A DNA stretch of 64,000 nucleotides, taken from contig NZ_JABXOF010000007.1 in assembly GCF_013375155.1 (NCBI RefSeq), positions 62,001 through 126,000 on the forward strand, in the 5' to 3' direction. The notes beneath the pieces are model-generated. The model did not search any database, had not been told where the DNA came from, and saw nothing but the letters and a program-made list of their open reading frames with translations. Position numbers and translations under genes: made by a program. Source of the DNA: Serratia ureilytica (GTDB lineage: Bacteria; Pseudomonadota; Gammaproteobacteria; Enterobacterales; Enterobacteriaceae). Positions 26,304 to 35,622 of the stretch are shown here, one piece after another. The first letter of the stretch is position 1. Every line of letters begins with the position of its first letter.

Positions 26304-27773
26304 ATGGAACGATTGAATATTTTTGTCGCCGGGCGCTGGCGTGAAGGGCGCGGCGAAGAGATGGCTTCGGTATTCCCGGCCGACGGCAGCGTCAACGCGC
26401 GGCTGCGCGCCGCTAACGTCGAGGATGTCAACGAGGCGGTTGAGGCGGCGGAAAAGGCCTGGCGCGCGCCGGAATGGCGTGGGCTGGTGCCGCACCAACG
26501 CGCCTCAATTCTCTACCGCGTCAGCAACCTGATTCTGGCGCAGCAGGAACAGCTGGCCGAGCTGCAGACGCGCGACAACGGCAAACCGCTGGCGGAAACC
26601 CGCGGCCTGGTGGCCAGCGCGGCAGCGACCGCGCGTTACTTCGCCGCCGCTTGCGAGGTGTTGGAAGGCGAGCTGCCGACCCCGCGCAGCGCCGAAGTGA
26701 TGACGCTCAGTCAGTATCAACCGATGGGGGTGATCGCCGCCATCACGCCGTGGAACTCACCGATCGCCAGCGAAATGCAGAAGGTGGCGCCGGCGCTGGC
26801 GGCGGGCAACGCCGTGGTGCTCAAACCGGCCGAAGCCACGCCGCTGATGGCGCTAAAGCTGGCCGAGCTGTTCGAACAGGCGGGGCTTCCTGCCGGGCTG
26901 CTCAGCGTGCTGCCGGGCAAAGGTTCGGTGATCGGCGAGGCGTTGGCGCGCCATCCGCTGGTGAAAAAGATCGCCTTTACCGGCGGGACCAGCACCGGGC
27001 GCCATTTGGCGCACATCGCCGCCGACAAGCTGATCTCCACCTCGCTGGAATTGGGGGGCAAATCGCCGACCATCGTGCTGGAGGACGCCGATCTTGAGCA
27101 GGCGGCGCGCGGCATCTGCTACGGCATTTTCAGCTCCGCCGGGCAGGCCTGCATCGCCGGCTCGCGGTTGTTCGTGCATCGTTCGCTGTATCAGCCGCTG
27201 CTGGCGCGCTTGACCGAACTGACGGCGGGGCTGCGCATCGGCAACCCGCTGGTGCCGGGCGTGCATCTCGGCCCGCTGATCAGCGCCAAACACCGGCAAA
27301 GCGTGGCGGACTACGTGGCGCTGGCGCGGCAGGAGGGCGGCCGGGTGGTCATCGGCGGTGAAGCGCCGGCCGATCCGCAACTGGCGAGCGGCAGCTATTA
27401 CCTGCCGACCATTATTGAAGGTTTAAACAACGACGCCCGCGTCTGCCAGGAGGAGATCTTCGGGCCGGTGCTGGTGGCGCTGCCGTTCGACGACGAGCGA
27501 CAGCTGATCGAACAGGCCAACGACTCGGTGTACGGCCTGGCGGCCGGCATCTGGAGCCGCGATTTCCCGCGGGCGATGGCGCTGGCGGAGCGGCTGGAAA
27601 CCGGCACCGTCTGGGTCAACACCTACAAAACGTTCTCGATTTCCACGCCGTTCGGCGGTTTCAAAGAAAGCGGGCTGGGCCGCGAAAAGGGCCTGAACGG
27701 CATCAAGGCCTACATGCAGCAGAAAAGCGTGTATCTGGCGCTGAGCCATCAGGTGAACCGCTGGAGCGACTAG
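26304..27773 (+). CDS. Aldehyde dehydrogenase of the catabolic island
   Basis: A 489-residue NAD(P)-dependent aldehyde dehydrogenase. It has the motifs TPWNSP, FTGGTSTG, the general-base Glu in LELGGKSP and the catalytic Cys in GQACIAGSR. The start ATG 26304 follows AGGAG; a slightly longer frame from 26280 is less likely. In this setting it could oxidise a semialdehyde from ring cleavage, like 2-hydroxymuconic semialdehyde dehydrogenase; specificity is unproven. Confidence 0.88.
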   Translation: MERLNIFVAGRWREGRGEEMASVFPADGSVNARLRAANVEDVNEAVEAAEKAWRAPEWRGLVPHQRASILYRVSNLILAQQEQLAELQTRDNGKPLAETRGLVASAAATARYFAAACEVLEGELPTPRSAEVMTLSQYQPMGVIAAITPWNSPIASEMQKVAPALAAGNAVVLKPAEATPLMALKLAELFEQAGLPAGLLSVLPGKGSVIGEALARHPLVKKIAFTGGTSTGRHLAHIAADKLISTSLELGGKSPTIVLEDADLEQAARGICYGIFSSAGQACIAGSRLFVHRSLYQPLLARLTELTAGLRIGNPLVPGVHLGPLISAKHRQSVADYVALARQEGGRVVIGGEAPADPQLASGSYYLPTIIEGLNNDARVCQEEIFGPVLVALPFDDERQLIEQANDSVYGLAAGIWSRDFPRAMALAERLETGTVWVNTYKTFSISTPFGGFKESGLGREKGLNGIKAYMQQKSVYLALSHQVNRWSD

Positions 27774-27825
27774 GCCAACACCTCTACGCATAACCCTAAT
27801 AACGACTACCCTAAGAAGGCAGATG

Positions 27826-29466
27826 ATGAGCGATAAAATCACGGTTGGCGAGGCGATAGCCCGGACTCTGGAACAGTACGCGGTGTCGGCGATGTACGGC
27901 ATCATTTCGATTCATAATCTGCCGATCGCCGATGCGGTGGGGCAGCGCGATAAAATTCGTTTCGTGCCGGCGCGCGGCGAAGCGGGCGCGGTCACCATGG
28001 CCGATGCGCATGGGCGCTTCTCCGGCCTGGGCGTGGCGTTGACCAGCACCGGCGCCGGCGCGGGCAACGCGGTGGGGGCGATGATTGAAGCGCTTAACGC
28101 CAACACGCCGCTGTTGCATATCACCGGCCAGGTAGAAAAAGCCTATCTGGACGCTGACGCCGGGTTTATTCATGAAACCCGCGATCAGCTCGGTTTTCTG
28201 CGCGCCTGCTCCAAGCGCGCCTACCGGGTCAATTCGCCGGAACAGGCGGTGGCGGTGATCCAGCGAGCGATCCTGGATGCGCAAACCGTGCCCTGCGGCC
28301 CGGTGGCGGTCGAGATCCCGATCGATATCCAAAGCAGCCTGGTTTCCCGCTCGGTGCTGACCGAAGCATTGGCGCCGGCGCCGCTGCCGAAGGCGGACGA
28401 TGCGGCGGTGGAGCGGCTGCATCAGCGGCTGAAACAGGCCAAGCGCCCGTTGCTGTGGCTGGGCGGCGGCGCGTTGGCCTGCGGCGATGCGGTGCGCAAG
28501 CTGGCGGACGCCGGCGTGGCGGTGATCTCCAGCACCCACGGGCGTGGCATTCTGCCGGACAGCCATCCGCGCAGCCTGCGGGCGTTCCACAACTCGCCGA
28601 GCATCGAGGCTATCCTGACGCAGTGCGACCTGACGCTGGTGGCCGGTTCACGGCTGCGCAGTAATGAAACTCGCACCTGGACGCTGCCGCTGCCGCGCCC
28701 GCTGGTGCAAATTGACATCGATCCGGCGGCGGCCAACCGCAACTACCTGGCCGATGAGCAGATCAATGGCGACTGTGCGGCGCTGCTGGCCGCGCTGGCG
28801 GCGCGGCTGAGCCCCGGCGAGAAGGTCAACGCAGAGTGGGATGCCGAGATCGCGGGGGCGGTGCAGCAGGCGGAGAGCGCGTTGCGTCAGCAGTCCGGTG
28901 AATACGCCAAACTCAACGACGCCATCGACGCCGCGCTGCCGCAGGACGGATTGCTGGTGCGCGATATCACCGTATCCGGCAGCGTCTGGGGCAGCCGTTT
29001 GTTCCGCGCGATCTCGCCGCTGTGCAACATTCACTCGCTGGCCGGTGCTATCGGCATGGGGCTGCCGATGGCGATCGGCACCGCGATCGCCAACCCGCAG
29101 CGCAAGGTGGTGGGGCTGGTGGGCGATGGCGGTTTGGCGCTGGGCCTGGGGGAACTGGCGACCATGGCGCAGGAACAGGTGAACATCACCCTGCTGATCA
29201 TGAACGACGGCGGCTATGGCGTGATGCGCGGCATTCAGGACAAGTATTTCGCCGGGCGCCAGTATTACAACGAGCTGCATACGCCGGCCTTTACTCAAAT
29301 AGCCGAAGCGATGGGGCTGAAAGCCTGGAAGGTCGAGGCGGCGGCGCAGTTCAACGGCGTGCTGGCCGAAGCGATCAACTACCCGGGGCCGTCGGTGGTT
29401 GAGGTGGACATGAAGCAGGTCGGGCCGCTGACCTTCGCCGGGCCGCCGCAGAAAACCCTGTATTGA
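27826..29466 (+). CDS. Thiamine diphosphate-dependent decarboxylase or lyase
   Basis: A 546-residue ThDP enzyme of the acetolactate synthase/benzoylformate decarboxylase superfamily. It has the cofactor-activating Glu in ARGEAGAVTMADAHGR, a central FAD/ADP-like domain and the C-terminal ThDP-Mg motif starting GDGGLALGLGELATM and ending NDGGYG. It is last in the operon, 52 bases after the aldehyde dehydrogenase, with an AAGAAGG site favouring the second ATG. It likely decarboxylates or cleaves a 2-keto acid formed in the pathway; the aldehyde product could then feed the neighbouring dehydrogenase. Confidence 0.85.
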   Translation: MSDKITVGEAIARTLEQYAVSAMYGIISIHNLPIADAVGQRDKIRFVPARGEAGAVTMADAHGRFSGLGVALTSTGAGAGNAVGAMIEALNANTPLLHITGQVEKAYLDADAGFIHETRDQLGFLRACSKRAYRVNSPEQAVAVIQRAILDAQTVPCGPVAVEIPIDIQSSLVSRSVLTEALAPAPLPKADDAAVERLHQRLKQAKRPLLWLGGGALACGDAVRKLADAGVAVISSTHGRGILPDSHPRSLRAFHNSPSIEAILTQCDLTLVAGSRLRSNETRTWTLPLPRPLVQIDIDPAAANRNYLADEQINGDCAALLAALAARLSPGEKVNAEWDAEIAGAVQQAESALRQQSGEYAKLNDAIDAALPQDGLLVRDITVSGSVWGSRLFRAISPLCNIHSLAGAIGMGLPMAIGTAIANPQRKVVGLVGDGGLALGLGELATMAQEQVNITLLIMNDGGYGVMRGIQDKYFAGRQYYNELHTPAFTQIAEAMGLKAWKVEAAAQFNGVLAEAINYPGPSVVEVDMKQVGPLTFAGPPQKTLY

Positions 29467-29472
29467 TACGAT

Positions 29473-29504
29473 AAAAAACGCCCGGCGGTTGCCGGGCGTT
29501 CTCG
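29473..29504 (+). terminator. Bidirectional terminator between the catabolic island and loiP
   Basis: The 10-base stem AACGCCCGGC / GCCGGGCGTT has an A-run on the left and T-rich sequence on the right. It ends the ThDP gene and the convergent loiP. Confidence 0.88.
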
Positions 29505-29507
29505 TTG

Positions 29508-30260
29508 TTATTTCTCTGCCGCGATGCGATCGCGAATGTGCTGCGCGCGCGCTTGGGAAGACGGGTGATCGTCGAACATGCTGCTCTGACGGCCGGCTTC
29601 CATTTGGGCCAGTTTTTCGAAGCTGGTGGCCAGGCCGTTCGGATCGATGCCGCGCTTTTTCAGCAGATCGAACGAGTAATCATCCGCTTCGCTTTCCTGC
29701 TTCTGCGAGAACTGGGCGCTGACCAGCTTCTCGCCGATGTCCGCCAGCTGCGACTGCGACAGCGAGCCGATAACGCCGCCGGCGGAGGACGCCGCGGTGC
29801 GCAGCGCCACGGTGCCGTAAGCCACCTGCATCGCTTTACGGGTGTGGCCCAGCGCCACGTGGCCCATTTCGTGGCCCAGCACGCCTTCCACTTCGTTGTC
29901 GTTCATCATGTCCATCAGCCCGCTGTAGACGCGGATACAGCCGTTGGCCATCGCCCAGGCGTTGACGTCTTTGGTCACGTAGACCTTATAGTTGGCCGGG
30001 GTGCCGTTGATGTTGTCGCCCAGCGCCGCAGCGATTTTGTTGAGACGCTTGGCATAGGTGCTGTCGGCCGGCGCGATTTGTGCCTTGCTGTCCATCTCGG
30101 CGCAGGATTTATCACTCAGGGCCTTAACGTCGTTGTTGCTCAGGGTCGCCGCCTGGAACGCCTGCGCGCCGGACTGCATCAAGGTTTCGGTATTCAGGTT
30201 TTGACAGCCGGTTGCCAAGGTAGCAATGCCCAACGCAATCAAAGAGGTACGGATCTTCAT
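29508..30260 (-). CDS. loiP: M48-family metalloprotease, lipoprotein LoiP
   Basis: Outer-membrane-associated zinc protease (formerly YggG) involved in envelope protein quality control. The 250 residues begin with a lipoprotein signal ending LATGC. The zinc site is HEMGH plus the downstream Glu in ESEADDYS. I chose ATG 30260 (AGGAAG upstream) because it reproduces the E. coli N-terminus MKIR and the short signal; the frame is open to 30287. It lies upstream of and divergent from tktA, as in E. coli. Confidence 0.94.
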   Translation of the reverse strand: MKIRTSLIALGIATLATGCQNLNTETLMQSGAQAFQAATLSNNDVKALSDKSCAEMDSKAQIAPADSTYAKRLNKIAAALGDNINGTPANYKVYVTKDVNAWAMANGCIRVYSGLMDMMNDNEVEGVLGHEMGHVALGHTRKAMQVAYGTVALRTAASSAGGVIGSLSQSQLADIGEKLVSAQFSQKQESEADDYSFDLLKKRGIDPNGLATSFEKLAQMEAGRQSSMFDDHPSSQARAQHIRDRIAAEK

Positions 30261-30498
30261 AACGCCATCTTCCTGTGAAGGTAACAAGGTAAAAGAGTCA
30301 TTTTGCTTGGAGGAAATCTTGTCGCAAGAGCCTAGTGTACGCCAGCCAAGGCGAGAATAGTGTTATTCCGAAAAAGCGTCCAATCGTGCTAATAAGTGGT
30401 GAACTCGCTCTCATTTGGCATTAGGGATTGCCGTTGTGATGTGGAGTCTGAGAAAATAGGGAACTTGACTGCTTTTTTTATCCGACCTGGAGTAAAAC

Positions 30499-32493
30499 AT
30501 GTCCTCTCGTAAAGAGCTTGCCAACGCCATCCGCGCACTCAGCATGGACGCCGTACAAAAAGCAAATTCCGGCCACCCGGGGGCCCCTATGGGCATGGCG
30601 GACATCGCCGAAGTCCTGTGGCGTGACTACCTCAACCACAACCCGACTAACCCGCACTGGGCTGACCGCGACCGTTTCGTGCTCTCCAACGGCCACGGCT
30701 CCATGTTGATTTACAGCCTCCTGCACCTCACCGGCTACGACCTGCCGATGCGCGAGCTGGAAAACTTCCGTCAGCTGCACTCCAAAACCCCAGGCCACCC
30801 GGAGTACGGCTACACCCCGGGCGTTGAAACCACCACCGGTCCGCTGGGCCAGGGCATCGCCAACGCCGTCGGCTTCGCCATCGCCGAACGCACCCTGGCG
30901 GCGCAGTTCAACCGCCCGGGCCACGACATCGTCGACCACCACACCTACGCCTTCATGGGCGACGGCTGCATGATGGAAGGCATCTCGCACGAAGTCTGCT
31001 CCCTGGCCGGCACCCTCAAGCTCGGCAAGCTGACCGCCTTCTACGATGACAACGGCATCTCCATCGACGGTCACGTCGACGGCTGGTTCACCGACGACAC
31101 CGCCCTGCGTTTCGAAGCCTACGGCTGGCACGTGGTGCGCAACGTCGACGGCCACAACCCGGACGCCATCAAGGCCGCGATTGAAGCAGCCCGCAAGGTG
31201 ACCGACAAGCCATCGCTGCTGATGTGCAAGACCGTTATCGGCTTCGGTTCGCCGAACAAGGCCGGCACCCATGACGTGCACGGCGCTGCGCTGGGCGCCG
31301 CCGAAGTGGCCGCCACCCGCGAAGCGCTGGGCTGGAAATACGCCGCCTTTGAAATCCCGCAGGACATCTACGCCCAGTGGGACGCCAAAGAAGCCGGTCA
31401 GGCTAAAGAAGCGGCCTGGAACGACAAGTTCGCCGCCTACGCCAAAGCTTTCCCGGAGCAGGCTGCCGAGTTCAAGCGCCGCATGAACGGCGAGCTGCCG
31501 GCTGACTGGAAAGCCGACGCCAAAGCGTTCGTGGAAAAACTGCAGGCCAACCCGGCCAACATCGCCAGCCGCAAGGCGTCGCAGAACGCGCTGGAAGCGT
31601 TCGGCAAGGTGCTGCCGGAGTTCCTGGGCGGCTCCGCCGACCTGGCGCCGAGCAACCTGACCATGTGGTCCGGCTCGAAAGCGCTGAACGTTGACCCGGC
31701 GGGCAACTACATTCATTACGGCGTGCGCGAGTTCGGCATGACCGCCATCACCAACGGCATCGCGCTGCACGGCGGCTTCCTGCCGTACTCGGCGACCTTC
31801 CTGATGTTCGTGGAATACGCCCGCAACGCGGTGCGCATGGCGGCGCTGATGAAGCTGCGCAACGTGTTCGTCTACACCCACGACTCCATCGGTCTGGGCG
31901 AAGACGGCCCGACCCACCAGCCGGTGGAGCAGCTGGCGAGCCTGCGCGTGACCCCGAACATGAGCACCTGGCGCCCGTGTGACCAGGTGGAATCGGCGGT
32001 GGCGTGGCAGTACGGCATCGAACGCAACGACGGCCCGACCACCCTGGTGTTCTCGCGCCAGAACCTGACCCAGCAGCCGCGCACCGCAGAGCAGCTGGCG
32101 AACGTGTACCGCGGCGGCTACGTGCTGAAAGACTGCGCGGGCACGCCGGACGTTATCCTGATTGCCACCGGCTCCGAAGTGGGTATCACGGTGGAGGCGG
32201 CGGACAAACTGACCGCGGCGGGCCGCAAGGTGCGCGTGGTGTCGATGCCGTCGACCGACGCGTTCGATAAGCAGGATGCGGCGTACCGCGAGTCGGTGCT
32301 GCCGGCAGCGGTAACGGCGCGCGTGGCGGTGGAAGCGGGTATCGCGGACTACTGGTACAAGTACGTGGGCCTGAACGGCGCTATCGTGGGCATGACCACC
32401 TTCGGTGAGTCGGCGCCGGCGGAGCAGCTGTTCGCCGAGTTCGGCTTCACCGTGGACAACGTGGTGGCCAAGGCGCAGGCGCTGCTGAAGTAA
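30499..32493 (+). CDS. tktA: Transketolase TktA
   Basis: ThDP enzyme of the non-oxidative pentose phosphate pathway that moves two-carbon units between ketose and aldose phosphates. It has 664 residues (E. coli 663). Characteristic motifs are [12 protein letters not shown], the [16 protein letters not shown] segment, the ThDP motif [12 protein letters not shown] and the pyrimidine-binding EFGMTAI region. A perfect-stem terminator follows. It works in the same pathway as rpiA at the other end of the window. Confidence 0.97.
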   Translation: MSSRKELANAIRALSMDAVQKANSGHPGAPMGMADIAEVLWRDYLNHNPTNPHWADRDRFVLSNGHGSMLIYSLLHLTGYDLPMRELENFRQLHSKTPGHPEYGYTPGVETTTGPLGQGIANAVGFAIAERTLAAQFNRPGHDIVDHHTYAFMGDGCMMEGISHEVCSLAGTLKLGKLTAFYDDNGISIDGHVDGWFTDDTALRFEAYGWHVVRNVDGHNPDAIKAAIEAARKVTDKPSLLMCKTVIGFGSPNKAGTHDVHGAALGAAEVAATREALGWKYAAFEIPQDIYAQWDAKEAGQAKEAAWNDKFAAYAKAFPEQAAEFKRRMNGELPADWKADAKAFVEKLQANPANIASRKASQNALEAFGKVLPEFLGGSADLAPSNLTMWSGSKALNVDPAGNYIHYGVREFGMTAITNGIALHGGFLPYSATFLMFVEYARNAVRMAALMKLRNVFVYTHDSIGLGEDGPTHQPVEQLASLRVTPNMSTWRPCDQVESAVAWQYGIERNDGPTTLVFSRQNLTQQPRTAEQLANVYRGGYVLKDCAGTPDVILIATGSEVGITVEAADKLTAAGRKVRVVSMPSTDAFDKQDAAYRESVLPAAVTARVAVEAGIADYWYKYVGLNGAIVGMTTFGESAPAEQLFAEFGFTVDNVVAKAQALLK

Positions 32494-32513
32494 GCGGCCT
32501 GGCGCCAGCCGAT

Positions 32514-32546
32514 AAAAAAGCCGGTCATCATGACCGGCTTTTTTTA
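32514..32546 (+). terminator. Terminator of tktA
   Basis: The stem AAAAGCCGGTCA / TGACCGGCTTTT has a 3-base loop and a T-run; its symmetrical shape could also serve brnQ on the other strand. Confidence 0.9.
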
Positions 32547-32562
32547 TGGGCGGAAATCGCGA

Positions 32563-33885
32563 TTACGACGCGGCCTTGACGCTTTCGGCGCTGCGCAACC
32601 GGTCGTAAGCCGCCGCCAGCAACAGCACCAACAGCGTAGGCTGCAGCCAGACCAGACCCTGCTCGGCCAGCGGCAGCTTATCGAACCAGGCGGGCAGCAG
32701 GCCGCTGAAGCTTGAAGCCTTCAGGCCATCGGCCAGGCCGAACACCAGGCTGGTAGCGATCACCGGCGCGAAGACGCGTCTGGCGCTGCGCCAGCGGTTC
32801 TGGCTGAAGCTGAGCAACACCAGCGCGATGCAAGGCGGGTAGATCGCCGTCAGTACAGGCAGTGAGACGCGGATCAGATTGGCCAGCCCCATGTTGGAAA
32901 CCAGCATGGCGAAGAGGGCGAGGATGACCACCAGCGCGCGATAAGAGAGCGGCAGGTAGCGGGAGAAGAAGTCCGCGCAGGCGCAGGTCATGCCGACCGC
33001 CGTCACCAGGCAAGCGATGAACATCAGCACCGCCATAAAGACGCTGCCCAGATCGCCGAAGGTGTGCTGCACATAGGCGTGCAGGATCGCTGCGCCATCC
33101 TGAGCACCGCTGCCGATCAGGCTGCCGCTGCCGGCGCCGAGCTTGAACATGCAGATATAGACCAGCGTCAGGCCGACGCCGGCGATCAGGCTGGCCCACA
33201 GGGTGTAGCGCAGCAGCAGGCCGCTGTCGCTGACGCCGCGTGAGCGGGCGGCGGTGACGATAATCGAGCCGAACATCAGCGCCGACAGCGTGTCCATGGT
33301 TTGATAACCCTGCACGAAGCCGGTGGAAAACGCCGCGGCCTGATAGCTGCCGACGGCGGAGACCGGCGCACCGGCGGGCCACACCAGGGCGGCGATGCCG
33401 AGCGCGGCCAGCGCCAGAATTTTCAGCGGCGCCAGAATATGGCCGACGTTATCGAGCAAGCGGCCGGGATACAGCGACACAACCATCGCCAGGGTAAAGA
33501 ACAGCAGGCTGTAGATGAACTGCGGCAGGGCGCCGTTGCCGGTGAAGGGCGCGATGCCGAGGGCGAAAGAAACATTGGCGGTTCGCGGGGTGGCGAACAG
33601 CGGGCCGAGCGCCAGATAGCAGACGGTCGCCAACAGCAGGCCGGCGGTGCGGCCGATGGGGCCGGTCAGCAGGCTGATGCTGCCGCCGACGCGCGCCAGC
33701 GCGATCACGGCGATCACCGGCAGAGCGACGGCGGTCACCATAAACCCGAGTGCGGCCGGCCACAGATGTTCACCGGACTGCAGCCCCACCAGCGGGGGGA
33801 AAATGATGTTGCCGGCGCCGACAAACAGGGCGAAGGTCATAAAGCCCAGGGCGATAATGTCTTTCGGGGATAAACTCTTGGTCAT
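32563..33885 (-). CDS. brnQ: Branched-chain amino acid:cation symporter BrnQ
   Basis: Inner-membrane carrier of the LIVCS family, which takes up leucine, isoleucine and valine with a cation. It has 440 residues, about 12 hydrophobic helices and the family start [19 protein letters not shown]. coli brnQ lies elsewhere in its genome (near phoR), so this copy may be a second, paralogous carrier. It is convergent with tktA and divergent from the ABC importer. Confidence 0.9.
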   Translation of the reverse strand: MTKSLSPKDIIALGFMTFALFVGAGNIIFPPLVGLQSGEHLWPAALGFMVTAVALPVIAVIALARVGGSISLLTGPIGRTAGLLLATVCYLALGPLFATPRTANVSFALGIAPFTGNGALPQFIYSLLFFTLAMVVSLYPGRLLDNVGHILAPLKILALAALGIAALVWPAGAPVSAVGSYQAAAFSTGFVQGYQTMDTLSALMFGSIIVTAARSRGVSDSGLLLRYTLWASLIAGVGLTLVYICMFKLGAGSGSLIGSGAQDGAAILHAYVQHTFGDLGSVFMAVLMFIACLVTAVGMTCACADFFSRYLPLSYRALVVILALFAMLVSNMGLANLIRVSLPVLTAIYPPCIALVLLSFSQNRWRSARRVFAPVIATSLVFGLADGLKASSFSGLLPAWFDKLPLAEQGLVWLQPTLLVLLLAAAYDRLRSAESVKAAS

Positions 33886-34455
33886 AACGGTATGGCACTG
33901 CCTGTATTCATGAAATAAACGGCCTGGCTGCGAAATGAAGCGCTGCAGAAGGAGGCGCGTGGGGCTGCGTACGCCCGCAAAAATTTTCGTCCGGCAGGAT
34001 ATAATAATTCGGCGACAAAAACCTGATTAATACAGCGCTGTTTATCCTGGCGTGAACCGGCTGCACAGAGGGATCATGGCGGCCGACCCGGCAGCGCGTT
34101 AGCGCGCCACCCTGTCTATCGACAGCGGAATTTCGATGTGCGGCTTGAAAGAGACGTGGCCGTCTTCGACCGGTTTACGGGGGAAAAAGATCGGCATATC
34201 GCGGGTCGAATGCCGGCTTTGTTCTGACGTTGCAGGGTCGCCATCGTACAGCGAATTCGCCTGCTGCGGCGTTCTCGCCTGGCCGAATAGTTTGCGACAG
34301 GAAGCGCCGTAAAGCCCGCGCCGCCGGGCGTGGGTATTGACTGAAAAACGTCCAACCTCACAAAACCGAAAGATAACAAGCAACGCCGTTGCCTCGTCGC
34401 AATTATTAACTGTATGTTAATTTTTGGTTTATTAAATGTGATCTGGGGATGGATG
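33886..34455. other. Intergenic region between brnQ and the ABC importer
   Basis: A gap of 570 bases with no gene I can support; two overlapping minus-strand frames (34099-34493) lack ribosome sites and recognisable products. A short dyad, ATTAAC-TGTAT-GTTAAT (34405-34421), lies 35 bases before the importer start and may be an operator. Confidence 0.4.
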
Positions 34456-35544
34456 ATGATGAAAAAAATCAGCGCTACCGTGGCTGCAATCACCTTACTG
34501 GGCTCCGTTTCCGCCTATGCGGCCTTCCCGGCGGGCTACCCCGCCGACTACCAGAAACTGGTCGACGGCGCGAAGAAAGAAGGCAAGGTGGTGATTTACT
34601 CGACCACCGACACCAAGGCGGCGGCGCCGCTGATCCAGGGGTTCGAGGCGTTGTATCCGGGCATCAAGGTCGAATACAACGACATGAACAGCACCGAACT
34701 GTATAACCGCTTTATCAGCGAGCAGGCGGCCGGCGGCACCAGCGGCGACGTGGTGTGGAGTTCGTCGATGGACACCATTTTGAAACTGGCGGGCGATTAC
34801 GCGCAGGAATACGCCTCTCCCGAGCAGGCTCAACTGCCGAAATGGGCGGTATGGCAAGATAAGGTGTATGGCACCACCTATGAGCCGGTGGTGTTCATCT
34901 ATAACAAACGCTTGATCCCGCAGGGCGATGTGCCGGATTCGCACGCGGCGTTGGCCAAGCTGATCGCCAGCCAGACGGACAAATTCAAGAAGAAAGTCAC
35001 CACTTACGACATCGAAAAATCCGGCGTCGGCTTCATGCTGTCGGTGCAGGACTTCAAGGCCGATCCCAACTACTTCAAAACGCTGGCCGACGTGGCCAAG
35101 GGCGGGCTGGCGGTGCAATCCTCAACCGGCACCATGATGGAACGCGTTTCTTCCGGTGAAAACCTGATCGGCTTCAACATCCTCGGTTCGTACGCCGAGG
35201 CCCGCGCCAAGAGCGATCCGTCGCTCGGCATCGTCTATCCGAAAGACTATACCCTGGTGCTGTCGCGCGTGAGCTTCATCAGCAAAGAAGCCGGTCACCC
35301 TAACGCCGCCAAGTTGTGGTTCGACTACGTGCTGTCGGAGAAAGGGCAAAATATTCTCGCTAATCAGGCTGATATCCCTTCGATCCGCAACGATGTCGAA
35401 GGCAAGAACGACATCGACGGCATGACCAAGCTGCTGGGCAACGCGCTCAAGCCGATCCCGGTCGACGACAGCCTGCTGGAGTATCTGCAGCCGGCCAAGC
35501 GTCTCGACTACATCAAACAATGGCGCGCCGCCGCGGCGAAATAA
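34456..35544 (+). CDS. ABC importer periplasmic solute-binding protein
   Basis: A secreted binding protein of about 362 residues, of the cluster that includes ferric-iron, thiamine and 2-aminoethylphosphonate binders. The signal peptide (MMKKISATV... to SAYA) is clear. Two or three tandem ATGs are possible starts; 34456 is spaced best from GGGGA. The mature protein shows VVIYSTTDTKAAAPLIQGFEALYPGI-type opening strands. It lacks obvious similarity to Serratia SfuA, so iron is not assumed. It is first of three genes; the neighbouring carnitine cluster makes an amine or organic acid conceivable. Confidence 0.85.
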   Translation: MMKKISATVAAITLLGSVSAYAAFPAGYPADYQKLVDGAKKEGKVVIYSTTDTKAAAPLIQGFEALYPGIKVEYNDMNSTELYNRFISEQAAGGTSGDVVWSSSMDTILKLAGDYAQEYASPEQAQLPKWAVWQDKVYGTTYEPVVFIYNKRLIPQGDVPDSHAALAKLIASQTDKFKKKVTTYDIEKSGVGFMLSVQDFKADPNYFKTLADVAKGGLAVQSSTGTMMERVSSGENLIGFNILGSYAEARAKSDPSLGIVYPKDYTLVLSRVSFISKEAGHPNAAKLWFDYVLSEKGQNILANQADIPSIRNDVEGKNDIDGMTKLLGNALKPIPVDDSLLEYLQPAKRLDYIKQWRAAAAK

Positions 35545-35622
35545 CAGGGACTGCATTCGGACGCGCGCCTGACATACAGGCGCGCGCCCTTTGGTCGTCG
35601 TTTACAACCATAGGGAGCATTT

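Noticed and set aside
34099-34493. Two overlapping minus-strand open frames in the brnQ-ABC gap
   Set aside because: No ribosome site, doubtful start codons and no recognisable protein; reported only as intergenic.
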